Counted from the first letter of the stretch, positions 35,189 through 43,600 are shown. The stretch: DNA of 64,000 nt from Actinomadura rifamycini DSM 43936 (GCF_000425065.1 NZ_AULB01000021.1:1-64000), one strand, 5' to 3'. Made by a program: numbers and translations. The notes: generated from the letters alone by a model not told the origin.

Positions 35189-36361
35189 TCACGCGGCGCC
35201 CGCGCCCGCGGGTGCCCACTCGCGCTGCCGCCCGTCCTTCGTCCACGTGACGTGGACGATGCTGTCCGGGGCGTACAGCTGGCCGTCGCGGAACTGGACG
35301 GTGCCGTAGATCGTGTCGTCGAGCCGCTCGATGTCCGACAGCGCCTTCGTGACGCTCTCGCGGGTGGGGTTCGCGCCCGCGTTCCGGACGGCGGTGGCCA
35401 TCATGAACGCGGCCATGTACCCCTGGGCGGCGTAGGCGTCGGGGTCGGTGCCGTACTCGGCCCGGTAGCTGCGGGCGAACTCCTGTCCGGCGGGGCCCGC
35501 CTTCCCGGCGTAGAAGTACACCGGGAACGGGACGTCGGCCAGGGTGGCGCCCGCGGCCTTGAACGCGCCGGGGCTGCCGACCACCTCGGTGGTGACGAGC
35601 AGGCCCCGGTAGCCGCGGCTGCGCAGCGCCTTGACCAGGGAGATCGTGGACTGCTGGAGCGTCGAGATGACGATGGCCTCCGGGTTCTTCGCCATGAGCT
35701 GCCCGGCGGCGCCGCTGAAGTCGGTCTGCGCCGCGAGCGTGTCGACCGTCCCGAGGTCCCGGACGCCCGTCCCGGCGAAGCCCTCCTGGAAGGACTTCAG
35801 CTGGGACATCCACCCGGAGTTGTCCTGGGTGACCACGTAGGCCACCGAGGCGGGCCGGGCGTCCTCCGCCACCTTCCGCGCCAGCCGCTTGTTGGCCTCC
35901 TGCGGCAGGGTGGTGGTGCGGACGACGTACGGCGGGTCCTGGAGGCCGAGGTCGGTGGCGCCGTAGATGTTCAGCGGCAGTTCCGCGTCGGACGTGACGA
36001 CCTTCACCGCGCCCGCCACCGGGGACAGGATGCAGCAGAGGGCGCCGACGACGCTCTGGTCGACGGAGAGCTGCCGCGCCTGGTCGACGGCCTGCGACGG
36101 CTTCTCGGCGCCCTCCTTCTTCACCAGCGTGATCCGGCGGCCGCCGCCGAGGTACCCCTCGCGGTTGACCTGGTCGACCGCCAGCTCGATGCCGTTGGCG
36201 AAGGTCTGCCCGGCGAAGGCCACCGGCCCGGTGAGCGCGGTGATGAAGCCGATTTTCACTTCGCCCTCCTTGGTCCCGCCGGTGCACGCGCCGGCCAGCG
36301 TGGCGGCGGCGATGGCCGCGGCGAGCGCGGCCAGTGACCGGCGGCGCAGTGTTGGTGGCAT
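35189..36361 (-). CDS. ABC transporter substrate-binding lipoprotein (Leu/Ile/Val-binding family)
   Basis: The 390-residue protein has a lipoprotein signal peptide with lipobox LAGAC (lipidated Cys about residue 26), followed by the periplasmic-binding fold start VKIGFITALTGPVAFAG and NGIELAVDQVNREG. The two-lobe type I fold fills the rest at normal length. Family members bind amino acids, but also aromatic and aliphatic carboxylates and amides; the operon argues for a carboxylic acid here. It is placed before the permeases, the usual order. Confidence 0.93.
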   Translation of the reverse strand: MPPTLRRRSLAALAAAIAAATLAGACTGGTKEGEVKIGFITALTGPVAFAGQTFANGIELAVDQVNREGYLGGGRRITLVKKEGAEKPSQAVDQARQLSVDQSVVGALCCILSPVAGAVKVVTSDAELPLNIYGATDLGLQDPPYVVRTTTLPQEANKRLARKVAEDARPASVAYVVTQDNSGWMSQLKSFQEGFAGTGVRDLGTVDTLAAQTDFSGAAGQLMAKNPEAIVISTLQQSTISLVKALRSRGYRGLLVTTEVVGSPGAFKAAGATLADVPFPVYFYAGKAGPAGQEFARSYRAEYGTDPDAYAAQGYMAAFMMATAVRNAGANPTRESVTKALSDIERLDDTIYGTVQFRDGQLYAPDSIVHVTWTKDGRQREWAPAGAGAA

Positions 36362-36389
36362 GGCGTCTCCTCGGACGGTGCGCGCGCCC

Positions 36390-38060
36390 TCAGCGGGCGG
36401 CGAGGAACTCGGTGTAGCGCCGGACGGTCGCGTGGACCGCGGCGGGATCCTGGTCGGGGTACCAGCAGGTCGCGGGGGTGGACTCGATGCGGACGCCGTC
36501 CGGTGCGGCGGCGCGCAGGGCCGGGAGGTTGTCGGCCAGCATGTCGTCCGGGCCCGCGCAGATCAGCGCGGGGACGGCGAGCTCGGGCAGCCGCTCCTTC
36601 GTGGGGTAGCGGAACGCGGCGGCGTAGCTGAGGTGGTAGGTCGTGCCGCTCTGCAGCAGCCCGACCGTCCAGTCGTGCAGTTCGCGGGGGCGCGGGACGC
36701 GCAGCGGGCGGGACGCGGCGACGCGGTCGCGGTACCACGGCCAGAACAGGAACATGTCGCGCCGCATCCCCCACGCCCGGACGAGGTGGGAGCCGAACCG
36801 GTCCGCGCGCAGCGGCGGCAGGTAGTGCTCCAGGATGTCGGAGGTGAGGTCGGGCGGCAGGAGCGGCGGCGCCTCCAGGACGGCGCGCCGCACCAGGTCG
36901 GGACGGCGCACGGCCAGTTCGAGCGCGATCACGGCCCCGGTGTGGGTGCCCCACAGGTGCACCGGCCCGGCGGCGCGCCGCTCGGCGACCTCCGCGACTG
37001 CGTCGGCGAGCCGCCCGATGTCGACGGCGTCGCGCCACGGCTTGTCCGACTCCCCGTTCCCGGGGTAGTCGGGCGCGATCACGTGGAAGTCGTCCGACAG
37101 GCCGCGCATCAGCGGTTCGAGCAGCCCGGCGGATCCGGGCGCCGAGTGCAGCGCGACCAGCGGCGGCGCCGCCGGGTCCCCGGCCACGCGCACGTGGACC
37201 TGCCCGAGCGAGGTCGTGACGAACTCCCGCCGCACCCCCGTGGCGCGCGCGGCCGGGCTTCCGGCCGGGGCGCCGGACGCGGCGTCCGCCAGCGGCAGCG
37301 CCCTGCGCGGCGCGGGCGGCGCGGGCGCGGCCGCCGGGGCGGCGGGGGCGGGCGGGCGGCCGTGGGCGCGGGACAGGCGGCCGAGCCACCGGGAGACCGG
37401 GGACGGGCCGGTGCCGTCGGACCCGACGACCGCGGTGGGCGGCATCGCCCCGGCGAAGGGGTCCTCCGCCGCCCGGCACCACGCCTGCCACAGGGCCGCG
37501 AAGCCCTCGGGGTGCTCGGCGAACGCGACGACCGTCCGGTCGAGCGCCGCCGGGGACGGCAGCTCCGCCCGTCCCGGGACGGCCGCGCGGGCCGCGCCGG
37601 GCGGGAACAGGTGCGCGTCCCGGACGAGCTGCCACAGCCGCGGCAGGTGGGAGCCGTCCGCGCGGGGGACGAGGTCGGGCGGCGGCGTCTCGCGGGCGGC
37701 CGCGAGGTAGCCGGGGTCGACCTGGACGAGTTCCCGGCAGCCCGGCACCCGGCCCGCCACGGCGGCGGCGAGGGCGCAGGCCATGTCCAGCCCGACGACG
37801 GTGTGCACGCCCAGCGCGGCCGCGACCTCGGCGAGCGCGTCGGCCGCCGGTCCGGGGCCGGCCGCGGCGCCGGGCGCCGATCCGCCGACGCCCGGGAGGT
37901 CCGCGACGGCGACGGGCCGGTCGGGCGCCTCCAGCACGATCTCCTCGGCCAGCGGACGTCCCGACCAGCGGATCCCCGGCAGCACGAGCACGCCCGGACG
38001 GTCGCCGGTGAGCCACGCCCGGACCTGCCCGCGGGCGGTGTCGAAGTGGTCGCCGCGCAT
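36390..38060 (-). CDS. Duplicated alpha/beta hydrolase-fold protein
   Basis: The 556-residue protein contains two hydrolase-like halves joined by a Pro/Ala linker (about 230-275). The C-terminal half (about 280-556) has strand LVALHSAPGS, the PDYPGNGESDKP loop, elbow LWGTHTGAVIAL, an acid in AGPDDMLADN and a late histidine in AAVHATVRRY. The N-terminal half has LVLPGIRWSGR and elbow VVGLDMACALA. The nucleophile positions are therefore His (GTHTG) and Asp (GLDMA) instead of Ser. It may be a thioesterase, esterase or C-C hydrolase, or a non-hydrolytic binding protein. It starts one base after the dehydratase small subunit ends. Confidence 0.8.
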   Translation of the reverse strand: MRGDHFDTARGQVRAWLTGDRPGVLVLPGIRWSGRPLAEEIVLEAPDRPVAVADLPGVGGSAPGAAAGPGPAADALAEVAAALGVHTVVGLDMACALAAAVAGRVPGCRELVQVDPGYLAAARETPPPDLVPRADGSHLPRLWQLVRDAHLFPPGAARAAVPGRAELPSPAALDRTVVAFAEHPEGFAALWQAWCRAAEDPFAGAMPPTAVVGSDGTGPSPVSRWLGRLSRAHGRPPAPAAPAAAPAPPAPRRALPLADAASGAPAGSPAARATGVRREFVTTSLGQVHVRVAGDPAAPPLVALHSAPGSAGLLEPLMRGLSDDFHVIAPDYPGNGESDKPWRDAVDIGRLADAVAEVAERRAAGPVHLWGTHTGAVIALELAVRRPDLVRRAVLEAPPLLPPDLTSDILEHYLPPLRADRFGSHLVRAWGMRRDMFLFWPWYRDRVAASRPLRVPRPRELHDWTVGLLQSGTTYHLSYAAAFRYPTKERLPELAVPALICAGPDDMLADNLPALRAAAPDGVRIESTPATCWYPDQDPAAVHATVRRYTEFLAAR

Positions 38061-38061
38061 G

Positions 38062-38613
38062 TCAGCCCGCCGCGGTCCGGCGCCCGTGCTCGCGCAGCAG
38101 CAGCTTCAGGCTGCCGCCCGCCTCCAGCACCTGGATCGTCCGGTCGCTCGGCGGGTCGCCCGCGAGCGTCCCGCCGTCCGGGAGCCGGACCGCCGCGCGG
38201 CGCCAGTCGACCTCCACCGGGTCGAAGCGCCGGACGGCCGACGCGATGCCCGGCACGGCCACCAGCGGCATCCCGTTGTAGGTCTCGCCGCGCCAGAAGC
38301 CGGGCGAGAACGACTCGGCGACGACGGCGCTGATCCCGAGGTTCCGCAGCGCGACGAGCGGCGGGTAGTGCGGGTGGCCGTAGCCGAAGTTGCGCCCGCC
38401 CACCACGACGTCGCCCGGCTCGACCCGGTCGGCGAAGTCGGGGTCGAAGGCTTTCATGCAGACCGCGCGCAGCTTGTCCGGGTCGTAGTACTTGATGTTC
38501 TCCACGCCGATGATCAGGTCGACGTCGAAGTCGTCGCCGAAGATCCACGCGACGCGGCCGCGCAGGACGTCCGGCAGCGCGGAGGTCCCGGGCCCGGTCT
38601 CGGTGCCGGTCAC
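38062..38613 (-). CDS. Aconitase-family dehydratase, small (swivel) subunit, LeuD-like
   Basis: The 183-residue protein has the swivel-domain pattern of 3-isopropylmalate dehydratase small subunits: WIFGDDFDVDLI, then GDVVVGGRNFGYG, LRNLGISAVVAESF and NGMPLV. The loop after NFGxG reads HPHYPP instead of the SSREH/SSREQ loop that binds substrate in LeuD, and FWRGETYNG replaces the usual FxRNxxNxG. This implies a substrate other than isopropylmalate. The GTG start overlaps the large-subunit stop (GTGA). It works with the large subunit as a heterodimer or heterotetramer. Confidence 0.85.
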   Translation of the reverse strand: MTGTETGPGTSALPDVLRGRVAWIFGDDFDVDLIIGVENIKYYDPDKLRAVCMKAFDPDFADRVEPGDVVVGGRNFGYGHPHYPPLVALRNLGISAVVAESFSPGFWRGETYNGMPLVAVPGIASAVRRFDPVEVDWRRAAVRLPDGGTLAGDPPSDRTIQVLEAGGSLKLLLREHGRRTAAG

Positions 38614-39995
38614 GACACCACCTCCCGCGGGTCGGCGATGCGCCCGGCGACGGCGCTGGCCGCGACGGTGTACGCCGACCCCATGTAGATGTCGGCGCCG
38701 GTGCTGCCCATCCGGCCGGAGATGTTGAGGACGCCGGTGGAGATGCAGTTCTCGCCGTCCCGCAGCGGGCGCGCGTAGCCGAAGCAGAAGTCGCAGCTGG
38801 AGATGGCGATGTCGGCGCCCGCCTCGCGCAGCACGTCCAGCAGCCCCTCCTCCTCGGCCTGCCGGTGGATCACCTGCGAGGTCGGGACGACGTTGAGCTG
38901 GACCCCGGGCGCGACCCGGCGGCCCCGCAGGATCTCGGCCGCGGCGCGGATGTCCTCGATGCGGCCGCTCGCGCACGAGCCGATGAACGCCCGCGTGATG
39001 GGCGTCCCGGCGGCCTCGTCCACGCCGAGCGTGTTGGCGGCGCGCGCCGACCCGGGCAGGACGACCCGGGGCCGCAGTTCGTCGAGGTCGATCGCGTGGG
39101 TCGCGGTGTAGCTCGCGTCGGCGTCGCTGTACAGCGGTTCGAACCCGCTGCGGGCGACCCGCCGGGCGTACTCCAGCGCGCGGTCGTCGGGGTTGAAGAT
39201 CGCCGAGACGGCTCCCGTGAACATCGCCATGCCGCACAGTCCCTGGCGGCGTCCGATGCTCATCGCCTCGGCGCCGGGGCCGGTGAACTCCATGACCTGG
39301 TGCGCGCAGCCGTCCGCGCCGACGCGGGCGATGATCTCGTGGATGAGGTCGCGGTTGTCGACGCCCGGCGCGAACGTCCCGGTGAGGTGGAAGCGGGTCG
39401 ACGCCGGCACGTCGAGGAAGATCCGCCCGCTGACCCACGCCTCCAGCAGGTCGCGCCGCACGCCCCAGCCGAGCGCGCCGAACGCGCCGAGGCCGCTGAT
39501 GTGCCCGTCGAAGTGGATGAGGAACCTGCCGGGGAGCGCGTACCCGAGTTCGGCCGCCACCTGGTGCCCGATGCCGCGGCCCTCGTGCACGGTGATGCCG
39601 TAGAACTCGCCCCACTTCCGGGTGACGTCGTGGACCTCGCGCTCGCGGCCGTCGCCGTTGGAGAGCATGTGGTCGATGAAGACGAGGTAGCGCTCGGGGT
39701 CGTCGACCTCGGTGATGCCGAAGTCGTCGTGCATCTGCTTGAACATCAGGTCGGTGTAGCCGGGGAAGTCGTAGGCGACCATGTGGTCGGGGCGGAACGG
39801 GTGGTTCTGCCCGGCCCGCACGTCGTCGAGGCCGCCGGCGCGGGCCAGGATCTTCTCCGTGATCGTCCGGCCGCCGGTCGCGGCCGGGCCGGGGCCGGCG
39901 GGGCCGTGCGACGCAGCCGGCGCCAGGACCCGGTCGGCGATCGTCCCGTCGTCGCCGGACGCGGCCGGGCCGGGGCCGGTGCTGGTCGAAGTCAT
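38610..39995 (-). CDS. Aconitase-family dehydratase, large (Fe-S) subunit
   Basis: The 461-residue protein shows the aconitase/LeuC fold: TITEKILARAGG, DHMLSNGDGR (cf. the D-H family loop), HEGRGIGHQ, and cysteine ligands in FIGSCASGRIEDIRAA and SSCDFCFGYARPL, giving three candidate 4Fe-4S ligands. A repetitive Gly/Pro/Ala N-terminus of about 40 residues precedes the fold. With its swivel partner and a PEP-mutase-family lyase next to it, the closest functional parallel is 2,3-dimethylmalate dehydratase (DmdAB) with 2,3-dimethylmalate lyase of nicotinate fermentation; a different alkylmalate is equally possible. Confidence 0.85.
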   Translation of the reverse strand: MTSTSTGPGPAASGDDGTIADRVLAPAASHGPAGPGPAATGGRTITEKILARAGGLDDVRAGQNHPFRPDHMVAYDFPGYTDLMFKQMHDDFGITEVDDPERYLVFIDHMLSNGDGREREVHDVTRKWGEFYGITVHEGRGIGHQVAAELGYALPGRFLIHFDGHISGLGAFGALGWGVRRDLLEAWVSGRIFLDVPASTRFHLTGTFAPGVDNRDLIHEIIARVGADGCAHQVMEFTGPGAEAMSIGRRQGLCGMAMFTGAVSAIFNPDDRALEYARRVARSGFEPLYSDADASYTATHAIDLDELRPRVVLPGSARAANTLGVDEAAGTPITRAFIGSCASGRIEDIRAAAEILRGRRVAPGVQLNVVPTSQVIHRQAEEEGLLDVLREAGADIAISSCDFCFGYARPLRDGENCISTGVLNISGRMGSTGADIYMGSAYTVAASAVAGRIADPREVVS

Positions 39996-40008
39996 CCTCG
40001 AACCTCTT

Positions 40009-40875
40009 TCAGGCGGTGGCGGCGGGCAGGTAGGTCTCCTGCGCCTTCTCCACGTCGGCGAAGCCGATCAGGTCGACGAAGTCGTGGTGCGGCAGCGCGT
40101 CGGCGCTGACGTGGGCGGGGGGCTCGCCGGACCGCAGCCGCCGCAGGGTGTCCCGCATGGCGCCGGTCGCCGAGAGCAGGATCTGCGTGGGCAGCAGCGC
40201 CAGCCGGACGCCGACCTCGCGCAGCACCTCGGGGGTGAGGTCGCGCTCCACCCAGGTGGAGGCGGTGAGGGTGGCCATCAGGGGGACGCCGGTCCGCTCG
40301 CGGCACTCGCGCCACTCCGCCGCCGTGCCGAACGTCTTGGTCACCGGCATGATCATTTCGGCGCCGGCGGCGGCGTAGGTCTCCGCGCGCTCCAGGGCCT
40401 CCCGTCCGACGGTGTCGGTCCGGGCGATCACGACGAGGCGGTCGCCGACCGCGTCGCGGACCGCCCGGATCTTGCCGGCGGCCTCCTCGACGCCGATCAC
40501 CGGGACGGGGTCGCCGACGCAGATCGGGCAGCGCTTGGGCGACTCCTGGTCCTCCATGAACACCGCGGCCACGCCCGCGTCGGCGAAGCGGCGCGCGGTG
40601 CGGGCGGCGTTGACCGCGTTGCCGTAGCCGGTGTCGATGTCGGCGATGACCGGCAGGTCGCTGGCCTCGAGGATGCGGCGGACCGCGTCGAGGTTCTCCG
40701 ACATCGTGTAGAGCTCCGCGTCCGGGAGCCCGAGCGCCGCGGAGATCGCGAAGCCGGACGCGCAGAGGGCGGGGAAGCCGGCCTGCTGGGCCAGCCGGGC
40801 GGTCAGCCCGTCCCAGACGCCCGGGGCGTACACCACGTCGTCGGCCATGAGGTCGCGCAGACGGGTCGCTGTCAT
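40009..40875 (-). CDS. Isocitrate lyase/PEP mutase family lyase (alkylmalate lyase-like)
   Basis: The 288-residue TIM-barrel protein has YAPGVWDGLTARLAQQAGFPALCASGFAI, seen by PGVWDGLTARL and ASGFAIS, the metal-binding IADIDTGYGN, VFMEDQESPKRC and VIARTDT. This is the layout of 2,3-dimethylmalate lyase, methylisocitrate lyase and oxaloacetate hydrolase. The catalytic loop usually reads K(K/R)CGH; here it is KRCPIC, so Gly-His is replaced by Pro-Ile and a second Cys follows. It would cleave a 2-hydroxy diacid to pyruvate (or another keto acid) plus a carboxylic acid. It is the first gene of the ten-gene operon, divergent from the FAD dehydrogenase. Confidence 0.87.
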   Translation of the reverse strand: MTATRLRDLMADDVVYAPGVWDGLTARLAQQAGFPALCASGFAISAALGLPDAELYTMSENLDAVRRILEASDLPVIADIDTGYGNAVNAARTARRFADAGVAAVFMEDQESPKRCPICVGDPVPVIGVEEAAGKIRAVRDAVGDRLVVIARTDTVGREALERAETYAAAGAEMIMPVTKTFGTAAEWRECRERTGVPLMATLTASTWVERDLTPEVLREVGVRLALLPTQILLSATGAMRDTLRRLRSGEPPAHVSADALPHHDFVDLIGFADVEKAQETYLPAATA

Positions 40876-40891
40876 GGGAGCACCTTTCCGC

Positions 40892-40981
40892 ATTCCGGAA
40901 TAGATTCCGCCACGACAGTAGATTTGGTTCCTGCGACTGTCAACGGGTTCACATCCGCAAAATCTTCTGCAAGAGTTGCAG
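40892..40981. promoter_or_regulatory. Divergent control region with two operator-like repeats
   Basis: TCCGGAA-N6-CCG (40894-40909) includes the palindrome ATTCCGGAAT (40892-40901) and recurs before the iclR-type gene. A second perfect inverted repeat, CTGCAA-GAG-TTGCAG, lies at 40967-40981. Both are within the 259-base gap between the divergent lyase and FAD-dehydrogenase genes, which is also locally AT-richer. The first is the best IclR operator candidate. Confidence 0.5.
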
Positions 40982-41134
40982 GTCAACGGATTGCGGACGG
41001 AACCGCCGCCGTGATTCGGGCCGTCCGCTCGCCCGCTCCGAACGGTCCGCGATACGGAACGCCTTTCACACGACCGTCGAGCCGGTGAGCGCGACGCCCG
41101 CGGCGGTGCCCGCACGGCGTCCCAGGGAGGGAAC

Positions 41135-42778
41135 ATGGACCGCGTCGTCGATCTGCTCTGCGTGGGAGGCGGCCTCGGCGGCCTCGCCGCCGCCGTCCGC
41201 GCGCACGACCTGGGCGCCGACGTCCTGGTCGCGGAACGGTCCGGCATGGTGGGCGGGGTGGCCGCCTACAGCGGCGGCTTCGTCTGGGTCGGGGCGTCCG
41301 GCCTGCCGGGCGGTGAGGCGGACGGCTCCCTGGCGGCGACCGAGTCCTACCTCGACCACGTGCAGGGCGAGGGCCGTCCGGTCGACCGCGACGCCCGCCG
41401 CGCCTACCTGCGCCGCGCGGTGGAGGCGACCCGCTGGTACCGCGAGGCCGGGATCCCGTTCGAGGTCATCCCCGGCTGCCCCGACCTCTACCACCCCGCG
41501 CCCGGCTCGACCGGGGAGGGCCGCCTGCTGGAGTGCGCCGTCCCCGGCGCGTCCCTCGGCGCCTGGCGGGACCGGCTCCGCCCCAGCCCGTACTACGAGA
41601 CGGGCGTCGCCCGCCGCGACCTGTACTCGCCCCGCGCCCGCACGGAGCCGGACCGGCTCCGCCGCGACGGCGCCGAGCGCGACCTGCTCACCCACGGCCT
41701 CGGCCTCGCGGGCGCGTTCGTCCGGGCGGCGCTGACGGAGCGCGGCGTCGACTGCCTGCTGCACCACCGCGCCGTGGAGCTGCTGATGGACGGCGACGCC
41801 GTCGCGGGCGCCGTCCTGGAGGGGCCGGACGGACGGGTCGCGGTGCGGGCCCGGCGCGGCGTCCTGATCGCGGCGGGCGGGTACGGCGGCGCGCCGGACG
41901 CCGCCGAGCTGGAGGACGTGCCGGCGCTGGTCGAGTCGGCCCCGCCCGTGGTCGACGGCGACGGCCTGCTGCTGGCGCAGCGGGCCGGCGCGGCCACCGT
42001 GCGCGGCGCCGACCCGTTCTTCAGCGTCGGTTTCCGCTTCCCTGGCGAGACCCACCCGGGCGAGCCCGGACCGGACGGCGGCGTCCCGCTGCACCGGCCG
42101 CTGCTGGAGCACCTCGGGCTGCCGCACTCGATGATCGTCAACCGGGACGGGCAGCGCTTCGGCGACGAGAGCTACTACGGCGCGCTGATCGGCGCGCTGC
42201 GCCGCTACGACGGGCGCCGGAAGCGCTGGGCGAACCACCCGTGCTGGTTCGTCGCCGACGACGCGTTCCGCCGCCGCTACCGGCTCGGCCCGTACGGGCC
42301 CGGCGAGCCGTGGCCGGACGCGATCGTCCGGGCCGGTTCGCCGCGCGAGCTGGCCGAGGCCGCCGGGATCGACCCCGACGGGCTCGCGGCCACCGTCGCC
42401 GCCTTCAACGAGGGCGCCGAGCGCGGGACGGACGACGCGTTCGGCCGCGGCACGCTGCCGTTCATCCGCCGCGCCTACGGCGACCCGGACCGCGTCCCGA
42501 ACCCGAACCTCGGGCCGGTGGCGACCCCGCCGTTCTACGCGCTTCCGCTGTCGATCGTCGGGTTCGGCATGGGCACCCTCGGCCTGTGGATCGACGGCGA
42601 CGCGCGGGTGCTGCGCCGGGACGGCCGGGCGGTGGCGGGCCTGTACGCCACCGGCAACGCCGCCGCCACCAAGGAGCTGAAGGGCTACGTCACCGGTCTC
42701 GCCAACGCCCGCAACCACACCTACGCCTACGCGGCCGCGACGCATGCCCTGACCGAGCGATCCGCGACCGGTCGGTAG
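41135..42778 (+). CDS. FAD-dependent dehydrogenase (3-ketosteroid dehydrogenase/fumarate reductase-like)
   Basis: The 547-residue flavoprotein has the N-terminal dinucleotide fold CVGGGLGGLAAA, GMVGGVAAYSGGFVWV, RRGVLIAAGGYGG, and the C-terminal GLYATGNAAAT and YVTGLANARNHTYAYAA blocks of the FAD_binding_2 family. Relatives include 3-oxosteroid 1-dehydrogenases, fumarate reductases and tricarballylate dehydrogenase. AGGGAGG (41124-41130) precedes the ATG. In this locus it could introduce or reduce a C=C bond adjacent to a carboxylate, feeding the dehydratase. It is divergent from the ten-gene operon and followed by the IclR gene. Confidence 0.88.
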   Translation: MDRVVDLLCVGGGLGGLAAAVRAHDLGADVLVAERSGMVGGVAAYSGGFVWVGASGLPGGEADGSLAATESYLDHVQGEGRPVDRDARRAYLRRAVEATRWYREAGIPFEVIPGCPDLYHPAPGSTGEGRLLECAVPGASLGAWRDRLRPSPYYETGVARRDLYSPRARTEPDRLRRDGAERDLLTHGLGLAGAFVRAALTERGVDCLLHHRAVELLMDGDAVAGAVLEGPDGRVAVRARRGVLIAAGGYGGAPDAAELEDVPALVESAPPVVDGDGLLLAQRAGAATVRGADPFFSVGFRFPGETHPGEPGPDGGVPLHRPLLEHLGLPHSMIVNRDGQRFGDESYYGALIGALRRYDGRRKRWANHPCWFVADDAFRRRYRLGPYGPGEPWPDAIVRAGSPRELAEAAGIDPDGLAATVAAFNEGAERGTDDAFGRGTLPFIRRAYGDPDRVPNPNLGPVATPPFYALPLSIVGFGMGTLGLWIDGDARVLRRDGRAVAGLYATGNAAATKELKGYVTGLANARNHTYAYAAATHALTERSATGR

Positions 42779-42779
42779 G

Positions 42780-42799
42780 ATCCGGAACATGTACCGGAT
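42780..42799. promoter_or_regulatory. Second IclR operator candidate
   Basis: ATCCGG (42780-42785) and CCGGAT (42794-42799) form an inverted repeat. The core TCCGGAA-N6-CCG (42781-42796) is the same as in front of the lyase gene. It sits between the FAD-dehydrogenase stop and the regulator start, suggesting autoregulation. Confidence 0.5.
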
Positions 42800-42820
42800 T
42801 ACGGAACGGTGGGAGGGCCC

Positions 42821-43600
42821 ATGATCCCTGACGACCAGGAGGGCGGCGAGAACAAGAACATCGTCGGCTCGGTCCTCAAGGCGTGCCAGCTCATGGAGTG
42901 CTTCACCCGGGAGACGCCCGCCCTCACGCTGAACGCCATGACGTCGGCCACCGGCATGAACAAGACGACCGTCCACCGGCTGGCCGCGACGCTGATCCGG
43001 GCGGGCTGGCTGACCCGGGGCGACGGCGGCACCTACCGGCTCACGATGAAGCCCTTCCGGGTCGGCGCCGTCGCGCTCGCGGACCTCAGCCTCCGCGACG
43101 AGGCCGAGCCGTTCCTGCGCCACCTGGCCGACCGGTTCGGCGACACCGCCTACCTGATGATCCCCGGCGCGGAGGGGGCCGTCTGCGTCGAGCGGGCGCA
43201 GGGCAACAACCCGGTCGTCGTCAACTCCGTGGGCGTCGGCACCGTCCTGCCGTACCACACCGCCGCCGGACCGGTCGTCCTGCTCGCCCACTCCGACGAG
43301 CTGCGCGAGCGCTGGCTCGGCCGCGACCTCGACCAGTACACGTCCCACACGCTGACCGACCGCACGTCGCTCGCCGCCCGGCTCGACGCCGTGCTCCGCG
43401 ACGGCTACGCGATCAGCGAGGAGGACTACCTGTACGGCGTCGGCGCCGTCGCCGCCCCGGTCCGGGACGCGCAGGACGACGTCGTCGCCACGCTGAGCCT
43501 CGGCGGCGTGAACGCCGGATTCCGGGGCCGCCGGCTCCTGGAGATCATCGAGGAGGTCACCACCGCCGCCCGCGACCTGTCCACCCGCCTCGGGCACTGA
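42821..43600 (+). CDS. IclR-family transcriptional regulator
   Basis: The 259-residue protein has an N-terminal winged helix (IVGSVLKACQLMECF; MNKTTVHRLAATLIRAGWL) and a C-terminal IclR effector domain (YLMIPGAEGAVCVERAQG; LPYHTAAGPVVLLAHS; GYAISEEDYLYGVGAVAAPV, quoted by ISEEDYLYGVGAVAAPV). The ATG at 42821 is chosen because GGGAGG (42811-42816) lies four bases upstream; a GTG at 42809 has no such site. IclR proteins commonly control adjacent catabolic operons and bind carboxylic-acid effectors, so it probably regulates the lyase operon and the FAD dehydrogenase. Confidence 0.92.
   Translation: MIPDDQEGGENKNIVGSVLKACQLMECFTRETPALTLNAMTSATGMNKTTVHRLAATLIRAGWLTRGDGGTYRLTMKPFRVGAVALADLSLRDEAEPFLRHLADRFGDTAYLMIPGAEGAVCVERAQGNNPVVVNSVGVGTVLPYHTAAGPVVLLAHSDELRERWLGRDLDQYTSHTLTDRTSLAARLDAVLRDGYAISEEDYLYGVGAVAAPVRDAQDDVVATLSLGGVNAGFRGRRLLEIIEEVTTAARDLSTRLGH

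Noticed and set aside
40942..40949. AACGGGTT as a possible KstR core in the lyase/FAD-dehydrogenase gap
   Set aside because: The flanking T and A of TnnAACnnGTTnnA are both missing, so only the short core matches, which is expected by chance.
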